Positions 42,834 through 52,516 of a stretch of DNA of 64,000 nucleotides are shown one piece after another. A program made the position numbers and the translations under genes. Within the stretch, counting starts at the first letter, position 1; each line of letters begins with the position of its first letter. The notes under the pieces were generated by a model. It saw nothing but the letters and a program-made list of their open reading frames with translations, was not told where the DNA came from and ran no database searches. The stretch comes from Peptostreptococcus russellii (lineage in GTDB: Bacteria > Bacillota > Clostridia > Peptostreptococcales > Peptostreptococcaceae), in contig NZ_FODF01000007.1 in NCBI RefSeq assembly GCF_900110295.1, positions 1 to 64,000 on the forward strand, in the 5' to 3' direction.

Positions 42834-44981
42834 TTAATTACTCATTACACCACCAAGTAAATTGTATATCATATTATAAGTGTTAGTATTTATTTGACCA
42901 CCAACCTTATAAACTAAACTTGCACTTCTTGGCTCTAATACATTTTTCTGGTATTGAGAAACACTATTTCCAGCTAATATTACTGGAGAATCTGTTCTCT
43001 GAGCCAATGCACTTACTGTAATAGCATCTATCGGTGCACTACTTCTAGCTATAAAAGCTTTCTGTGTAAATTTCTTATTGTAAAGTTTTTCAATTACGGC
43101 TGTATTTGTTTCAACTCTATCTGTACCTGAAATTCGGCTTACTTTTGTATCCGGCTTTGCAAGAGAAGAAATTTCGTTCACAAGAGAATCTGATATAGTA
43201 TCAGAACCACCTATTACATATATATTTTTTAAATTATTCGACTTAATCCATTCCTTATTATTATCACTGATACTATCTTTATCTGTAATAATTATAGGAT
43301 TTCTTTCACTTCCCGCCTTAGGAGCTACTGAAAGAACATCTGCCATTGCATTTTCACTTGCAATATAAGCTGTATCTACAGATGTATTTTTTTCAATAAT
43401 CTGTGCTATATTTGTAGAAATCTCCTGAGGATTTTCAGCGAATATTTTTTCTACTGTTATTCCAGGAATAGCATTTGTTATTTTATCTATGTCATTTTGA
43501 TTTATTGTATCTTCATTACCTATTAATGTAATCTTCTTTATATTAAGTCTTTTCATTTCATTTATTGTAGCATCACTTATACTACTTGGATATTTAAGTA
43601 AAATTGGTGCATTAAGACTTGAAGCTAAAGGACTTGCTACAACTCCTGATATAGTGTCTTTCCCATTTACAAGAATTGCTTCTGAAGCTTCATTTTCCCA
43701 ACCTTTTTTACTTATTTCAATAGCTGTATCAGCTCTATCTCTTCCCATAAGAACATTTTGATAAGGAAGTCTTCCTCCATCTGGTAAAGCAACACCAGTA
43801 TTAGAAGAATCAAGATATAATGACTTCAAATCATTATAAACTTGTGGTTGATTGACTATATCCTTTGCTGAGAAGAATATACTTCCCTTTATTTCTGGAT
43901 ATCTTCTGTTTAGAAGAATCTGTTGTTTTATTTCTTTTGCAACATTTTCTCCACCATAGTCACTTTGTCCATGTTTATATATTCCTTGACCTATATAAAG
44001 TTTTACATTTGTTCCCTTTACTTGATCTGACCACCACTTAACCAAAGTTGCATAATCTGCCTTAGGGTGACCTATTCTCCAATAAACCTGTGGAACTACA
44101 TAGTCTACCAAACCATTTTTGATCCAGTATCTAGTATCTGCATACTGCTTAATATAAGATTCACCACCTGAAGTTTTGGAACCATTTGGATCATTGTATG
44201 AATTTCTCCATATACCAGCAGGACTTACACCAAACTCAACATTAGGTTTAATTGAATGAACCTTATCTCTTACTCTTTTAATCATATTGTTTATATTTGA
44301 TCTTCTCCAGTTGTCCTTATTTCCTGAACCATACTTTTTAAATGTAGCATCATCTGGAAAAGCTGGACCTGGATAGAAATAATCGTCAAAATGCACACCA
44401 TCTACATCGTAATTCTGTACTACTTCTGCTACAGTATCCACTATGTAGTTTACAACCTCAGGCTTACCTGGATCGTAATACCATTTATTTTCATATTTTA
44501 TTACCCAATCTGGGTGCTTGTTTATTGCATTACTTGATGCACTTGATGACTTGTCTGAATATACACTAGCTCTATATGGATTGAACCATGCATGTACTTT
44601 CATTCCTCTTTTATGAGACTCCTGTACAATAAAAGCTAAAGGGTCATATCCTGGATCCTTGCCTTGTGTTCCTGTAAGAAATCTCGACCATGGGTTAATT
44701 TTTGAACGATATATTGCATCGGACTCTGGTCTAACTTGAACCACAACAGTATTGATACCTGCTCCCTTTAGTTTATCCAAAAGAGCAATATACTCTTTCT
44801 TTTGTTTTTCAGCATTCCCATATGAAGACTTTGACGGCCAGTCTATATTATAAACTGTAGATATCCATGCCGCTCTCATCTCTGTTTCTGCTGCTTTCGA
44901 ATCAGTAACACTAAATGCTGGAGATATTACCATTCCAAGCATTATAAGAACTGATGTAAAAATAGAAATAATCTTTTTCAT
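42834..44981 (-). CDS. Glycoside hydrolase family 10-like cell-wall protein with three CWB2 repeats
   Basis: A 715-residue secreted protein. It has a signal peptide (about 1-30), a GHL10-type (DUF187) glycosidase domain (about 33-400; 'RAAWISTVYNIDWPS', 'VHAWFNPYRAS', 'DGVHFDDYFYP', 'VPQVYWRIGH'), then three CWB2 repeats (about 405-712; 'GRDRADTAIEISKKGW', 'VIGGSDTISDSL', 'YKVGGQINTNT'). CWB2 repeats bind anionic wall polymers in C. difficile and relatives. GGAGGG precedes the ATG. It is a likely client of the SecA2 encoded at 59505-61868. The glycan substrate is unknown. Confidence 0.9.
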   Translation of the reverse strand: MKKIISIFTSVLIMLGMVISPAFSVTDSKAAETEMRAAWISTVYNIDWPSKSSYGNAEKQKKEYIALLDKLKGAGINTVVVQVRPESDAIYRSKINPWSRFLTGTQGKDPGYDPLAFIVQESHKRGMKVHAWFNPYRASVYSDKSSSASSNAINKHPDWVIKYENKWYYDPGKPEVVNYIVDTVAEVVQNYDVDGVHFDDYFYPGPAFPDDATFKKYGSGNKDNWRRSNINNMIKRVRDKVHSIKPNVEFGVSPAGIWRNSYNDPNGSKTSGGESYIKQYADTRYWIKNGLVDYVVPQVYWRIGHPKADYATLVKWWSDQVKGTNVKLYIGQGIYKHGQSDYGGENVAKEIKQQILLNRRYPEIKGSIFFSAKDIVNQPQVYNDLKSLYLDSSNTGVALPDGGRLPYQNVLMGRDRADTAIEISKKGWENEASEAILVNGKDTISGVVASPLASSLNAPILLKYPSSISDATINEMKRLNIKKITLIGNEDTINQNDIDKITNAIPGITVEKIFAENPQEISTNIAQIIEKNTSVDTAYIASENAMADVLSVAPKAGSERNPIIITDKDSISDNNKEWIKSNNLKNIYVIGGSDTISDSLVNEISSLAKPDTKVSRISGTDRVETNTAVIEKLYNKKFTQKAFIARSSAPIDAITVSALAQRTDSPVILAGNSVSQYQKNVLEPRSASLVYKVGGQINTNTYNMIYNLLGGVMSN

Positions 44982-45335
44982 CTTTATCCCTCCAAATTTT
45001 CTATTACATTAAGTTTACACAAGGGATGAATACAATTCAAGATTATATCAATAAATAGATTTCCAAAGACTTTAAAAAACTTTACTCATATCATCTGTAT
45101 ATAGTATTGTGTTTCAATTGTTTTTTTGTTGTTTGTCAATCTATATTTTAATATTATCATGTATTATAAATAAAAACAATGCTTTTTTTAAAATTTTAAA
45201 ATTATCTTATTATTTTCTTTTTTAAATAAAAAACCATTTAGCTTTTTTAAAAATAAAATTTTAACATTATTTTTCTTTCCATCCCTTTATTTTATTAAAA
45301 AAAGGTGAGAAAATACCTCACCTTTTAAATTATGC
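44982..45335. other. Intergenic stretch, AT-rich, with nlpC terminator
   Basis: About 350 bases with no gene. It carries a -10-like TATAAT on the minus strand near 45045, likely part of the promoter for the GH10-like gene, and the terminator of the NlpC/P60 gene at 45297-45326. Confidence 0.55.
45297..45329 (-). terminator. Terminator of the NlpC/P60 gene
   Basis: A perfect 10-base-pair stem AAAAGGTGAG/CTCACCTTTT followed on the minus strand by a T-run. Confidence 0.9.
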
Positions 45336-46811
45336 CTATTCTATTATTCTTCTTGCTGTTGTATATCCACCTAAGTTCGATATTCTTACATAATCTCCAG
45401 GCTGTGGAGCATGTATATACTTACCATCTCCTATATATAGAGCAACATGATATACAGGATTTCCCCAGAAAATAAGATCTCCAGGTCTTAAATCAGATCT
45501 AGATACATATCTACCTACTGTAGCCTGATGCTTAGAAACTCTCGGTAAGTTTATTCCTGCACCATGTTTAAATGAGTATACCATAAGTCCTGAACAGTCA
45601 AATGACGAAGGACCAGTAGCACCCCATACATATGGACTTCCTAGCTTAGACTTTGCTACAGATATTACTGCATTAATTTTTTCTTGTCTAAGAGCTAGTA
45701 TCGAATTCGAAGGAATCCAACCAGTAACTTTTCCGTCTCCAGTTCTTACCTTTGAATAGTTTCCGCTTTTATCTAAGACTTCTACTCCATTTCCCTTCAT
45801 AAACTTTCCTATGATTTGAGAAGTGTTGTCAGGAGATACTCTAATCGAAATATCCATTAGAGCTATTGTAGTAGCAGCTTTTTCATCTAGAGAACCATCT
45901 GCATTAAACTTATATGTCTGATTTCCTATATATTTAATTGTGTTGTTATACATTGCACCATCAGAACCGAAATAGTAAAGCTTTCCATTTATCTTTCTCC
46001 ACATATTTTCCGCTCTGTTAAATGTATTTAGGAAGTAATAAGTTTTATTTCCTTCCTTATACCAACCTCTAGTTCTTTTTCCATCTTCGTATTTATACCA
46101 TGTTCCACCTTCATTTATAACACCAAACTTCTTATTGTTTTTAGCTTCAATCAGGTTCTTTTCTCCCTGATCATATATAGCTTTTTGTTCTTCTGGTATT
46201 ATACCTACTGGTGTAGTCGTGTCATTAGGTATTAGATGACCTTCCTTATTGAACTGGTATACCTTGCCATCTATTGTCATCTTTTGGTCTCTTATCATTA
46301 CTCCATCTTTATTAAAGTAATATTTGTGACCTTGTATCATTCTCCACATATTCTGAGGGAGCTGATAAGTATTCAATATATAATATTTTACACCTTTATA
46401 ATCTACCCATCCCTTTTTTCTCTGTCCGTTTGAGTAGAAATACCATTTTCCATTTTCATTAGCAAATCCTTCAAAGGATTTAGCTGAAGTTTTAGCTGCA
46501 TTATTTAGATCTTCTGTTTCTAATGTGCTTTCTTCAACTATATTGCCTTCTGGTTTAGTTTCTATAACTTCACCGTTTACACTGTTAACCTTGTTAGGAA
46601 CATTATTTTCCTGACTTGATTCATCTACACTTATATTTTCACTAGATGTACTGTCATCTAACGTATTGTCATTCTGTATCGTTTCTGTAATACTTTCAGT
46701 CTGCTCTACTGTATCTGCTAGAGACATTCTCGTCCCCGCTCCCGATGTCATCATTAAGGCAACTAAGGCAACAGCTATTATTTTCTTATGACTGTTCTTT
46801 TTTAACTGCAT
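45336..46811 (-). CDS. Secreted NlpC/P60 endopeptidase with SH3 and glucan/choline-binding-like repeats
   Basis: A 491-residue secreted peptidoglycan hydrolase. It has a signal peptide, a Glu/Thr/Asn-rich linker, two blocks of Trp/Tyr/Gly-rich cell-wall-binding repeats ('WYFYSNGQRKKGWV', 'KYYFNKDGVM', 'RGWYKEGNKTYYF'), a bacterial SH3 domain (about 315-375), and a C-terminal NlpC/P60 domain with Cys406 ('FDCSGLM') and His455 ('VYHVALYIG'). It would cut D-Glu to diaminoacid bonds in stem peptides. Two ATGs in a row follow GGGAGG; the second is better spaced. It lacks CWB2 repeats, so it uses a different wall anchor from its neighbours. Confidence 0.92.
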   Translation of the reverse strand: MQLKKNSHKKIIAVALVALMMTSGAGTRMSLADTVEQTESITETIQNDNTLDDSTSSENISVDESSQENNVPNKVNSVNGEVIETKPEGNIVEESTLETEDLNNAAKTSAKSFEGFANENGKWYFYSNGQRKKGWVDYKGVKYYILNTYQLPQNMWRMIQGHKYYFNKDGVMIRDQKMTIDGKVYQFNKEGHLIPNDTTTPVGIIPEEQKAIYDQGEKNLIEAKNNKKFGVINEGGTWYKYEDGKRTRGWYKEGNKTYYFLNTFNRAENMWRKINGKLYYFGSDGAMYNNTIKYIGNQTYKFNADGSLDEKAATTIALMDISIRVSPDNTSQIIGKFMKGNGVEVLDKSGNYSKVRTGDGKVTGWIPSNSILALRQEKINAVISVAKSKLGSPYVWGATGPSSFDCSGLMVYSFKHGAGINLPRVSKHQATVGRYVSRSDLRPGDLIFWGNPVYHVALYIGDGKYIHAPQPGDYVRISNLGGYTTARRIIE

Positions 46812-46814
46812 CAT

Positions 46815-47411
46815 TACCTCCCTCTATTACTACTTTTCATTTAACAAGTTTTATTTTATCACAAGAGTTTCTAATAATCAAGCAAAAAATTACATTTTGT
46901 AACTTTTTAACGTTTTCTTGTCATACTTTTTTATTATTTTGTAACTTTTATCAAATATTTTATATAATTTTTCTTTTTACATTCTTTATAATATTTGAAC
47001 TAGTTTTCTTAAATTTATACTAAACAGTAAAATATCTTTGCCAAAAATATTCTATAAATCCAAAAAATATATGATTTTTTTCATATCCATTGATAATAAA
47101 CTACTTATATTAATTTAACCTTGTTTGTAAAAAATCAAATTTCTATTATTTTGTATTTTTTTATCTATTTATAAATTCAACTTGCTTAGATATAAAACTA
47201 TTATTAACAATTTGTAATTCTTTTCACATACTAAATTTTAAATAGAAAATAGGCTATTTTCTTGCAAGCCTATTCTTTTTAAGATTTTTTCTGTGTTTTA
47301 ACTTAGATTTGAAATATTCTATTTCAAAATAAAAACACAACAAAAAAACCAATTTACTATTAATTAGATAAAATCCAATTATCTTTAGGTTAATTTGCCG
47401 TGTCTTAATCC
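46815..47411. other. Intergenic stretch with one hairpin
   Basis: About 600 bases, very AT-rich, between the NlpC/P60 gene and the 3' end of the polysaccharide operon. Apart from the hairpin at 47248-47280 nothing convincing is seen. The right end (47355-47390) has a weak AGATAA/TTATCT hairpin that may end the operon. Confidence 0.5.
47248..47280 (+). terminator. Plus-strand terminator-like hairpin without a gene upstream
   Basis: AATAGGCT (47248-47255) pairs with AGCCTATT (47267-47274), followed by CTTTTT on the plus strand. No plus-strand gene precedes it. It may end a small RNA, or act weakly on the minus strand. Confidence 0.4.
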
Positions 47412-48860
47412 TTAAATATTATTTACATCTTCTGGTCTTATATACGTGTTTACTAACTTTCTCATAAGTTGATCTGTTTCTTCTTCTCTTTCTTCAAAAG
47501 ATGCTTCCTTTAACTTATCTAGCATAAAGAATATTTTATCCTTATCGAAAGTCTGAGGCTTTCCTATAAATATCTTCTCGTGTTCTGTATTTTTAAGACC
47601 TTCTTCTGCCATAAGAAGTTCTTCAAATAATTTTTCTCCAGGTCTTAATCCTGTATATTCTATCTTTATATCTTCATCTGGAACAAATCCACTTAATCTT
47701 ATTATATTTCTTGCCAAGTCATCTATTTTGACTGGTTCACCCATGTCTAAAACAAATATTTCTCCACCCTTTGCCATAGCTCCTGCCTGCATTACAAGTG
47801 CTACAGCTTCTGGTATTGTCATAAAGTATCGTATTATATCCTTGTGAGTAACTGTTACAGGGCCTCCCATGGCTATTTGTTTCTTAAATAGAGGTATTAC
47901 TGAACCAGAGCTGCCAAGTACATTTCCAAATCTTACAGCTACGAACTCTGTATTGCTAAGATCATTGTAAGTTTGTATTAGCATCTCAGCCATTCTTTTT
48001 GTAGCCCCCATTATATTTGTAGGATTTACTGCCTTATCACTTGAAATAAGAACAAATCTGCCTACATTGTGTTTATCTGCTGTTCTTATAACATTAAGTG
48101 TTCCAAAAACATTATTTTTTACTGCTTCAGTCTTGTTAAACTCCATCAAAGGAACATGTTTATGAGCTGCTGCATGATAAACAATCTCTGGTTTATATTT
48201 TTCAAATATAATATCAAGTCTCTTTTCTTCTCTTATAGTAGCTATTACTACATCTAAATCAAGACTATTTCCATACTTCATCTTTAGTTCTTGCTGTATA
48301 GCATAGGCATTGTTTTCAAAATTATCCAAAATAACAAGCTTTTTAGGATTATACTTTGATATTTGTCTACAAAGTTCTGAACCAATTGTCCCACCGCCAC
48401 CTGTTACCATTATAACTTTTCCATTTATCTGTCTTTTGATGGCTTCTGTGTCTAGCTTCACTACATCTCTGCCTAGAAGGTCATCTATCTCTACGTCTCT
48501 GATAACCTTAAAATCAACCTTGCCATCAATTATCTCAGTCATAGCTGGTATAGTCCTTGTATAGCATCCTGTCGCCCTGCAGACATCTAATATTTCTTTC
48601 TTTCTTTTATTTGTTATATTGGCAATAGAGAAAATTATTTCATCTATTTTCTTTTCTATCACAACTTCTTTTATTTTGTCAGTATTAGCCAATACTTTAT
48701 GGCCACATATATTCTTACCTATAATCTTTTCATTGTCATCTAGTATTGCTTCTACTCTTCTTTTTAATTTTTTTCTATTTTTATCTATTTCACTAATTAC
48801 CATTTGACCGGCTTCACCAGCCCCGATAATCATAACTTTTATTTCCTTATAGTTACACAT
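47412..48860 (-). CDS. CapD-like nucleotide-sugar epimerase/dehydratase without membrane domain
   Basis: A 482-residue enzyme with two Rossmann parts: an N-terminal 'IGAGEAGQM' domain and the catalytic SDR domain with 'VTGGGGTIGSELCRQI' and 'SSDKAVNPTNIMGATKRMAE'. The family acts on UDP-GlcNAc or related sugars (4,6-dehydratase or epimerase). Full-length CapD/PglF proteins of about 600 residues start with four membrane helices; these are absent here. GTGAGG lies before the ATG at 48860. It is the last gene of the polysaccharide operon starting at the sugar transferase. Confidence 0.88.
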   Translation of the reverse strand: MCNYKEIKVMIIGAGEAGQMVISEIDKNRKKLKRRVEAILDDNEKIIGKNICGHKVLANTDKIKEVVIEKKIDEIIFSIANITNKRKKEILDVCRATGCYTRTIPAMTEIIDGKVDFKVIRDVEIDDLLGRDVVKLDTEAIKRQINGKVIMVTGGGGTIGSELCRQISKYNPKKLVILDNFENNAYAIQQELKMKYGNSLDLDVVIATIREEKRLDIIFEKYKPEIVYHAAAHKHVPLMEFNKTEAVKNNVFGTLNVIRTADKHNVGRFVLISSDKAVNPTNIMGATKRMAEMLIQTYNDLSNTEFVAVRFGNVLGSSGSVIPLFKKQIAMGGPVTVTHKDIIRYFMTIPEAVALVMQAGAMAKGGEIFVLDMGEPVKIDDLARNIIRLSGFVPDEDIKIEYTGLRPGEKLFEELLMAEEGLKNTEHEKIFIGKPQTFDKDKIFFMLDKLKEASFEEREEETDQLMRKLVNTYIRPEDVNNI

Positions 48861-48950
48861 AGCTGACCTCACTTAATCTACATATTATAAAAGGCTCTGT
48901 AAGCTTGTCTAATTCATATAAATTAACAAAACTATACAAAGCCTACTATA

Positions 48951-49718
48951 TTATTCTTTTTCATTTTTTATTCTTTTCTTAAGAGCATTATATGCATAAA
49001 AAACGAAAACATACATAGCTTTTGGTAAACTTAAATGTTCAACGTTTCTATATGTATTCCATGTTCTCTTTATAGCCTTCCACTTATTATGTGAAAGAGA
49101 ACCATCTACTACTCTATACCATACTAGATCTTCATATATTCCATATGCATAATCAGTTCTTTTCAGAAGCTGTAACCATGTGGCAGTGTCCTGCCCTCTT
49201 CTAACATTAGTCATTCTGAAATCACCAATTTTTTTCTTATCTACTAATACAGTGGAACACCCGATAATTGTGTTTTTAAGAAGTCCGTTATAGTTAATCT
49301 TTTCAGGAGCTCTTGCTACCTTATTAGTAGGAGAACCATCTTCAATCATATATCTATATGATGTAAAGCAAAATCCAATATCTTTTGATTTCATTAAATC
49401 CATCTGCTTTTGAAGTTTTTCTTCCTTCCAGACATCATCACTGTCCAAAAAAGCTATATATCTTCCCTTTGCGTTTTCCAGTCCCATATTTCTAGTAACT
49501 GCCGCTCCGGAGTTTTTATCAAGTTTTATGTATCTTATTCTACTATCTCCTTCAGCAATTTTTTTAATTATTTCAGCCGATGAGTCAGTAGAACAATCAT
49601 CAATCAACAACATCTCCCAATTTTTATATGTCTGATTCACTACGGATTCTATTGTATTACTGATAAATTCCTCCGCATTGTAGACGGGAGTTATTATCGA
49701 TACTAAATCATCTCTCAT
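48951..49718 (-). CDS. Glycosyltransferase family 2
   Basis: A 255-residue GT-A glycosyltransferase. It has 'SIITPVYNAEEFISNTIESV', 'LIDDCSTDSS' and the metal-binding 'FLDSDDVW'. The C-terminal part ('WKAIKRTWNTYRNVEHLSLPKAMYVF') is shared with the GT2 at 51732-52502, so the two are paralogues. It adds a sugar to the growing repeat unit on the cytoplasmic side; the sugar is unknown. Confidence 0.9.
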   Translation of the reverse strand: MRDDLVSIITPVYNAEEFISNTIESVVNQTYKNWEMLLIDDCSTDSSAEIIKKIAEGDSRIRYIKLDKNSGAAVTRNMGLENAKGRYIAFLDSDDVWKEEKLQKQMDLMKSKDIGFCFTSYRYMIEDGSPTNKVARAPEKINYNGLLKNTIIGCSTVLVDKKKIGDFRMTNVRRGQDTATWLQLLKRTDYAYGIYEDLVWYRVVDGSLSHNKWKAIKRTWNTYRNVEHLSLPKAMYVFVFYAYNALKKRIKNEKE

Positions 49719-49748
49719 CTATTCTCTCCTCAATTTATAAGAAACCTG

Positions 49749-50858
49749 CTAACTTCCAACTTTTTTAAGCTTTATATTACCTGCCGTTTTCTTAAATCTT
49801 TTAAATCTTAAATTTGAAACACCTGATACTATTAAAATCAATCCTACATTTGTTGCCAAATCTAGCATTATACTTTCTGCAAAACAGTAGATAAGCAAAC
49901 TAACTATTAAAAGTATCTCCGCCCTCTTTTTTTCTACACATAATCTGTACAAAGTATAAGTCATCATAAGTATCAAAACTGTGTAAACTACTAGTCCCGA
50001 ACTATACAATGTCCATATATAGCCACTATCTAGAGGCATTCTTTGAGTAAAAAGTATGTCTCTTATATTTGAAGGATAGCCAAATAAATTAATTCCCTTA
50101 CTTGGGTGCATTACATAGGAATGCCAATACAAAGGTCTATGAGAAAGAATCTTATTTATAAAGTAATTGTTACTTAAAACTGTAGCAAAAACAAGACTCA
50201 ATGTAGTCATGAAAATTGGAAATCCCGATATAAATACCTTAACCCACTTTTTCTCCAAATTGACTTTTTCAAGTATGAAAAATGCAATTATTGTCATTAT
50301 CGCTGTCAACAGACCTGTTCTAGTAGTAGTCTGAGTATACATTAAAAACACAAATAAAAACAGTAATGCATAATCTAATTTATTTTTCTTATTGTATATA
50401 CTATAGAAATACGATATCCAAACAAGGAACATACTTATAAAGGCTGTGTTTGGATTTCCAAAACCAAAATCATTTCTGCCTTCTAGATATTCTGTCGGAT
50501 GGATTCCTACAAGGTTCATACACAAATATATCGAAAACAAAATTGCGTTGATAATCATAAACCATTTTACAATTATCTTAAAGTCGACATTGTAAAGTGC
50601 CAGACACAGATAATATGTGTATATCGCCGTTATATTTTTAGACAATAGAAATTGCACTGCAAATATAGCGAATATGCCATAATGAACTAAAGTATATCTT
50701 TTAATATTTGTAATTACAAGCACAGTCGCAAGTAACAACGAAATTAACATAAAGTATTTAGATAGATTTGAAAATCCAAAAAATACTCCATAGTACTTCA
50801 TTATTGCTAAGAAAATAACGGTTACACCAATTCTGTTTTTCCATTTATCTTTTATCAT
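49749..50858 (-). CDS. Wzy-type O-antigen/polysaccharide polymerase (predicted)
   Basis: A 369-residue protein with about 10 hydrophobic segments and a larger outside loop in the second half ('SHRPLYWHSYVMHPSKGINLFGYPSNIRD'), the usual Wzy layout. The motif 'TTTRTGLLTA' resembles the Wzy_C/O-antigen ligase region. Wzy proteins polymerise lipid-linked repeat units outside the membrane. The sequence is poorly conserved in this family, so the call depends on topology and on lying among glycosyltransferases. No Wzx flippase is in this cluster; murJ at 21196-22740 is the only flippase seen. Confidence 0.75.
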   Translation of the reverse strand: MIKDKWKNRIGVTVIFLAIMKYYGVFFGFSNLSKYFMLISLLLATVLVITNIKRYTLVHYGIFAIFAVQFLLSKNITAIYTYYLCLALYNVDFKIIVKWFMIINAILFSIYLCMNLVGIHPTEYLEGRNDFGFGNPNTAFISMFLVWISYFYSIYNKKNKLDYALLFLFVFLMYTQTTTRTGLLTAIMTIIAFFILEKVNLEKKWVKVFISGFPIFMTTLSLVFATVLSNNYFINKILSHRPLYWHSYVMHPSKGINLFGYPSNIRDILFTQRMPLDSGYIWTLYSSGLVVYTVLILMMTYTLYRLCVEKKRAEILLIVSLLIYCFAESIMLDLATNVGLILIVSGVSNLRFKRFKKTAGNIKLKKVGS

Positions 50859-50906
50859 CTGTAATACCTCATTTCCAGTAAGTATCCTGCTAGCTAAGAC
50901 TATATT

Positions 50907-51719
50907 TTACAATTTAAATCTTAGCTGCTCCTTTAGAGAATCAATAAATATTCCCCAAAATTCACCGTTATTATTTTCTTTAATTTCTTTCTTCTTTTTA
51001 AAAGCAAAGGCAATAAACATAAAAAATCCCCAAAATCTGCCAAAAAGTCTTTTAAACAAAGGTCCTTTTCCTAACATGGACTTTTTATCTATATAATTAA
51101 CTGCCTTATATGGATGGTATGAAACTATTTCTGGGAAATAATAAATCTTTCTTTTCCCAGCTCTATAAGCATCCATTATATAAATATTTTCTTCTCCTGA
51201 ATTGTACTTAGTTCCAATTCCAAATCTCTCATCAAACTTATGTGTATGTGGATCAATACTTTTTGAATTAAACCACATATCAAGAGTAGCCTGTTTTAAA
51301 GTCTGCATCCTACTTATCCCCAATATTTTCTCTTTTGGATAATTAATCGTAGACTTTTTTTCTATAGGGTCATAGTGCTGAAAACTAGCTATATCGGGAT
51401 TATATTCATCAAAATATGATTTTACAATCTCTAGTGTGTTATCCAAATACCAACAATCATCATCAGTAAATGTATAGACATCACCCGTAGCCAAATCCAT
51501 AGTAGCATTTCTACTATTTGAACAGCCTATCCCATCTGCATGTACATGCTTATACTCAAAACTATGTTTCTTTAATAATTCTTCTATTTCTTCAAAATTA
51601 GTTTGGGAACCGACAATTAGTTCAAAATTTTTATATGTTTGTCTATCTAGGCTTTCAAACAAAAAATCTAGTTCTTTCAATCTAGACCCATAGGTACCCA
51701 ATAATAAACTGAATTTCAT
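50907..51719 (-). CDS. Glycosyltransferase family 2
   Basis: A 270-residue GT-A enzyme starting 'MKFSLLLGTYGSRLKELDFLFESL', with 'GIGCSNSRNATMDLATGD' and the DxD-type 'FTDDDCWYLDN'. A hydrophobic segment ('GFFMFIAFAF') near the C-terminus may touch the membrane. It is not closely similar to the two other GT2 enzymes of the operon. AGAGG-type ribosome-binding site upstream; 12 bases after the previous gene. Confidence 0.88.
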   Translation of the reverse strand: MKFSLLLGTYGSRLKELDFLFESLDRQTYKNFELIVGSQTNFEEIEELLKKHSFEYKHVHADGIGCSNSRNATMDLATGDVYTFTDDDCWYLDNTLEIVKSYFDEYNPDIASFQHYDPIEKKSTINYPKEKILGISRMQTLKQATLDMWFNSKSIDPHTHKFDERFGIGTKYNSGEENIYIMDAYRAGKRKIYYFPEIVSYHPYKAVNYIDKKSMLGKGPLFKRLFGRFWGFFMFIAFAFKKKKEIKENNNGEFWGIFIDSLKEQLRFKL

Positions 51720-51731
51720 TTATACACCTCT

Positions 51732-52502
51732 TTACTTAGAAATAATATGCTTATATACATTTACAACAGCATAATAACAGAAGCAATAAATCGCTTTTAT
51801 AAGTCCTAAATTTTCTTCATTTCTTAAAATATTCCATGTCCATCCTGCTGCTTTTAATTTATTTCCTGATAAAGAATTTTGTCTTGTTCTATACTTTGCC
51901 AAAATTTCATCAAGACCATAAGCCTTGTAACCCTTTTTCAGTATTCTAAGCCATGCTGCATAGTCCTCATGATGTATCTTAGGCATATATATGTCTTCTA
52001 TATATTCCCTATCTATAACCACTGTCAGACATGATATAGCATTCTGTCTTAAAAGTTTGTCATAAGTTAATTCTTTCTTTGCATGTACGACAGTATTTAA
52101 AAGCTTGCTGTCAGCATCCATGAATCTGTAACCTGTAAAAGTAAATGCATATTTATTTTCTTGCATAAATTTTATCTGTTTTTCTATTTTTTCTGGCATC
52201 CAAACATCATCGCTATCAAGAAAAGCTATGTATCTCCCCCTTGCATTAGCAATACCAACATTTCTTGCATTGGAAACCCCACCATTTTCTTCAAGAAGAA
52301 TCGGTCTTATATTTTCATATTTGCTTGCATAATCTTCTATTATAAGTCTTGAAGAATCCTTTGACATATCATCAATACATATAATTTCTATATTTTTGTA
52401 AGTCTGTGCCAATATGCTATCTAAAGTTTCGCACATAAAATCTTCTGCATTATATACAGGCACAATTACAGAAACCAGATTATCAATAAACTTTTTACTC
52501 AT
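51732..52502 (-). CDS. Glycosyltransferase family 2
   Basis: A 256-residue GT-A enzyme: 'SVIVPVYNAEDFMCETLDSIL', 'CIDDMSKDSS', 'FLDSDDVWMPEK'. It is paralogous to the GT2 at 48951-49718 over its whole length, including the C-terminal 'WTWNILRNEENLGLIKAIYCF'. It is the second gene of the operon, 14 bases after the initiating sugar transferase, so it probably adds the second sugar. Confidence 0.9.
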   Translation of the reverse strand: MSKKFIDNLVSVIVPVYNAEDFMCETLDSILAQTYKNIEIICIDDMSKDSSRLIIEDYASKYENIRPILLEENGGVSNARNVGIANARGRYIAFLDSDDVWMPEKIEKQIKFMQENKYAFTFTGYRFMDADSKLLNTVVHAKKELTYDKLLRQNAISCLTVVIDREYIEDIYMPKIHHEDYAAWLRILKKGYKAYGLDEILAKYRTRQNSLSGNKLKAAGWTWNILRNEENLGLIKAIYCFCYYAVVNVYKHIISK

Positions 52503-52516
52503 TAAAAATTCCTTTC

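Noticed and set aside
46745-47023. Plus-strand frame of 92 codons
   Set aside because: It begins inside the NlpC/P60 signal-peptide region on the opposite strand and continues as Phe-rich noise; no ribosome-binding site.
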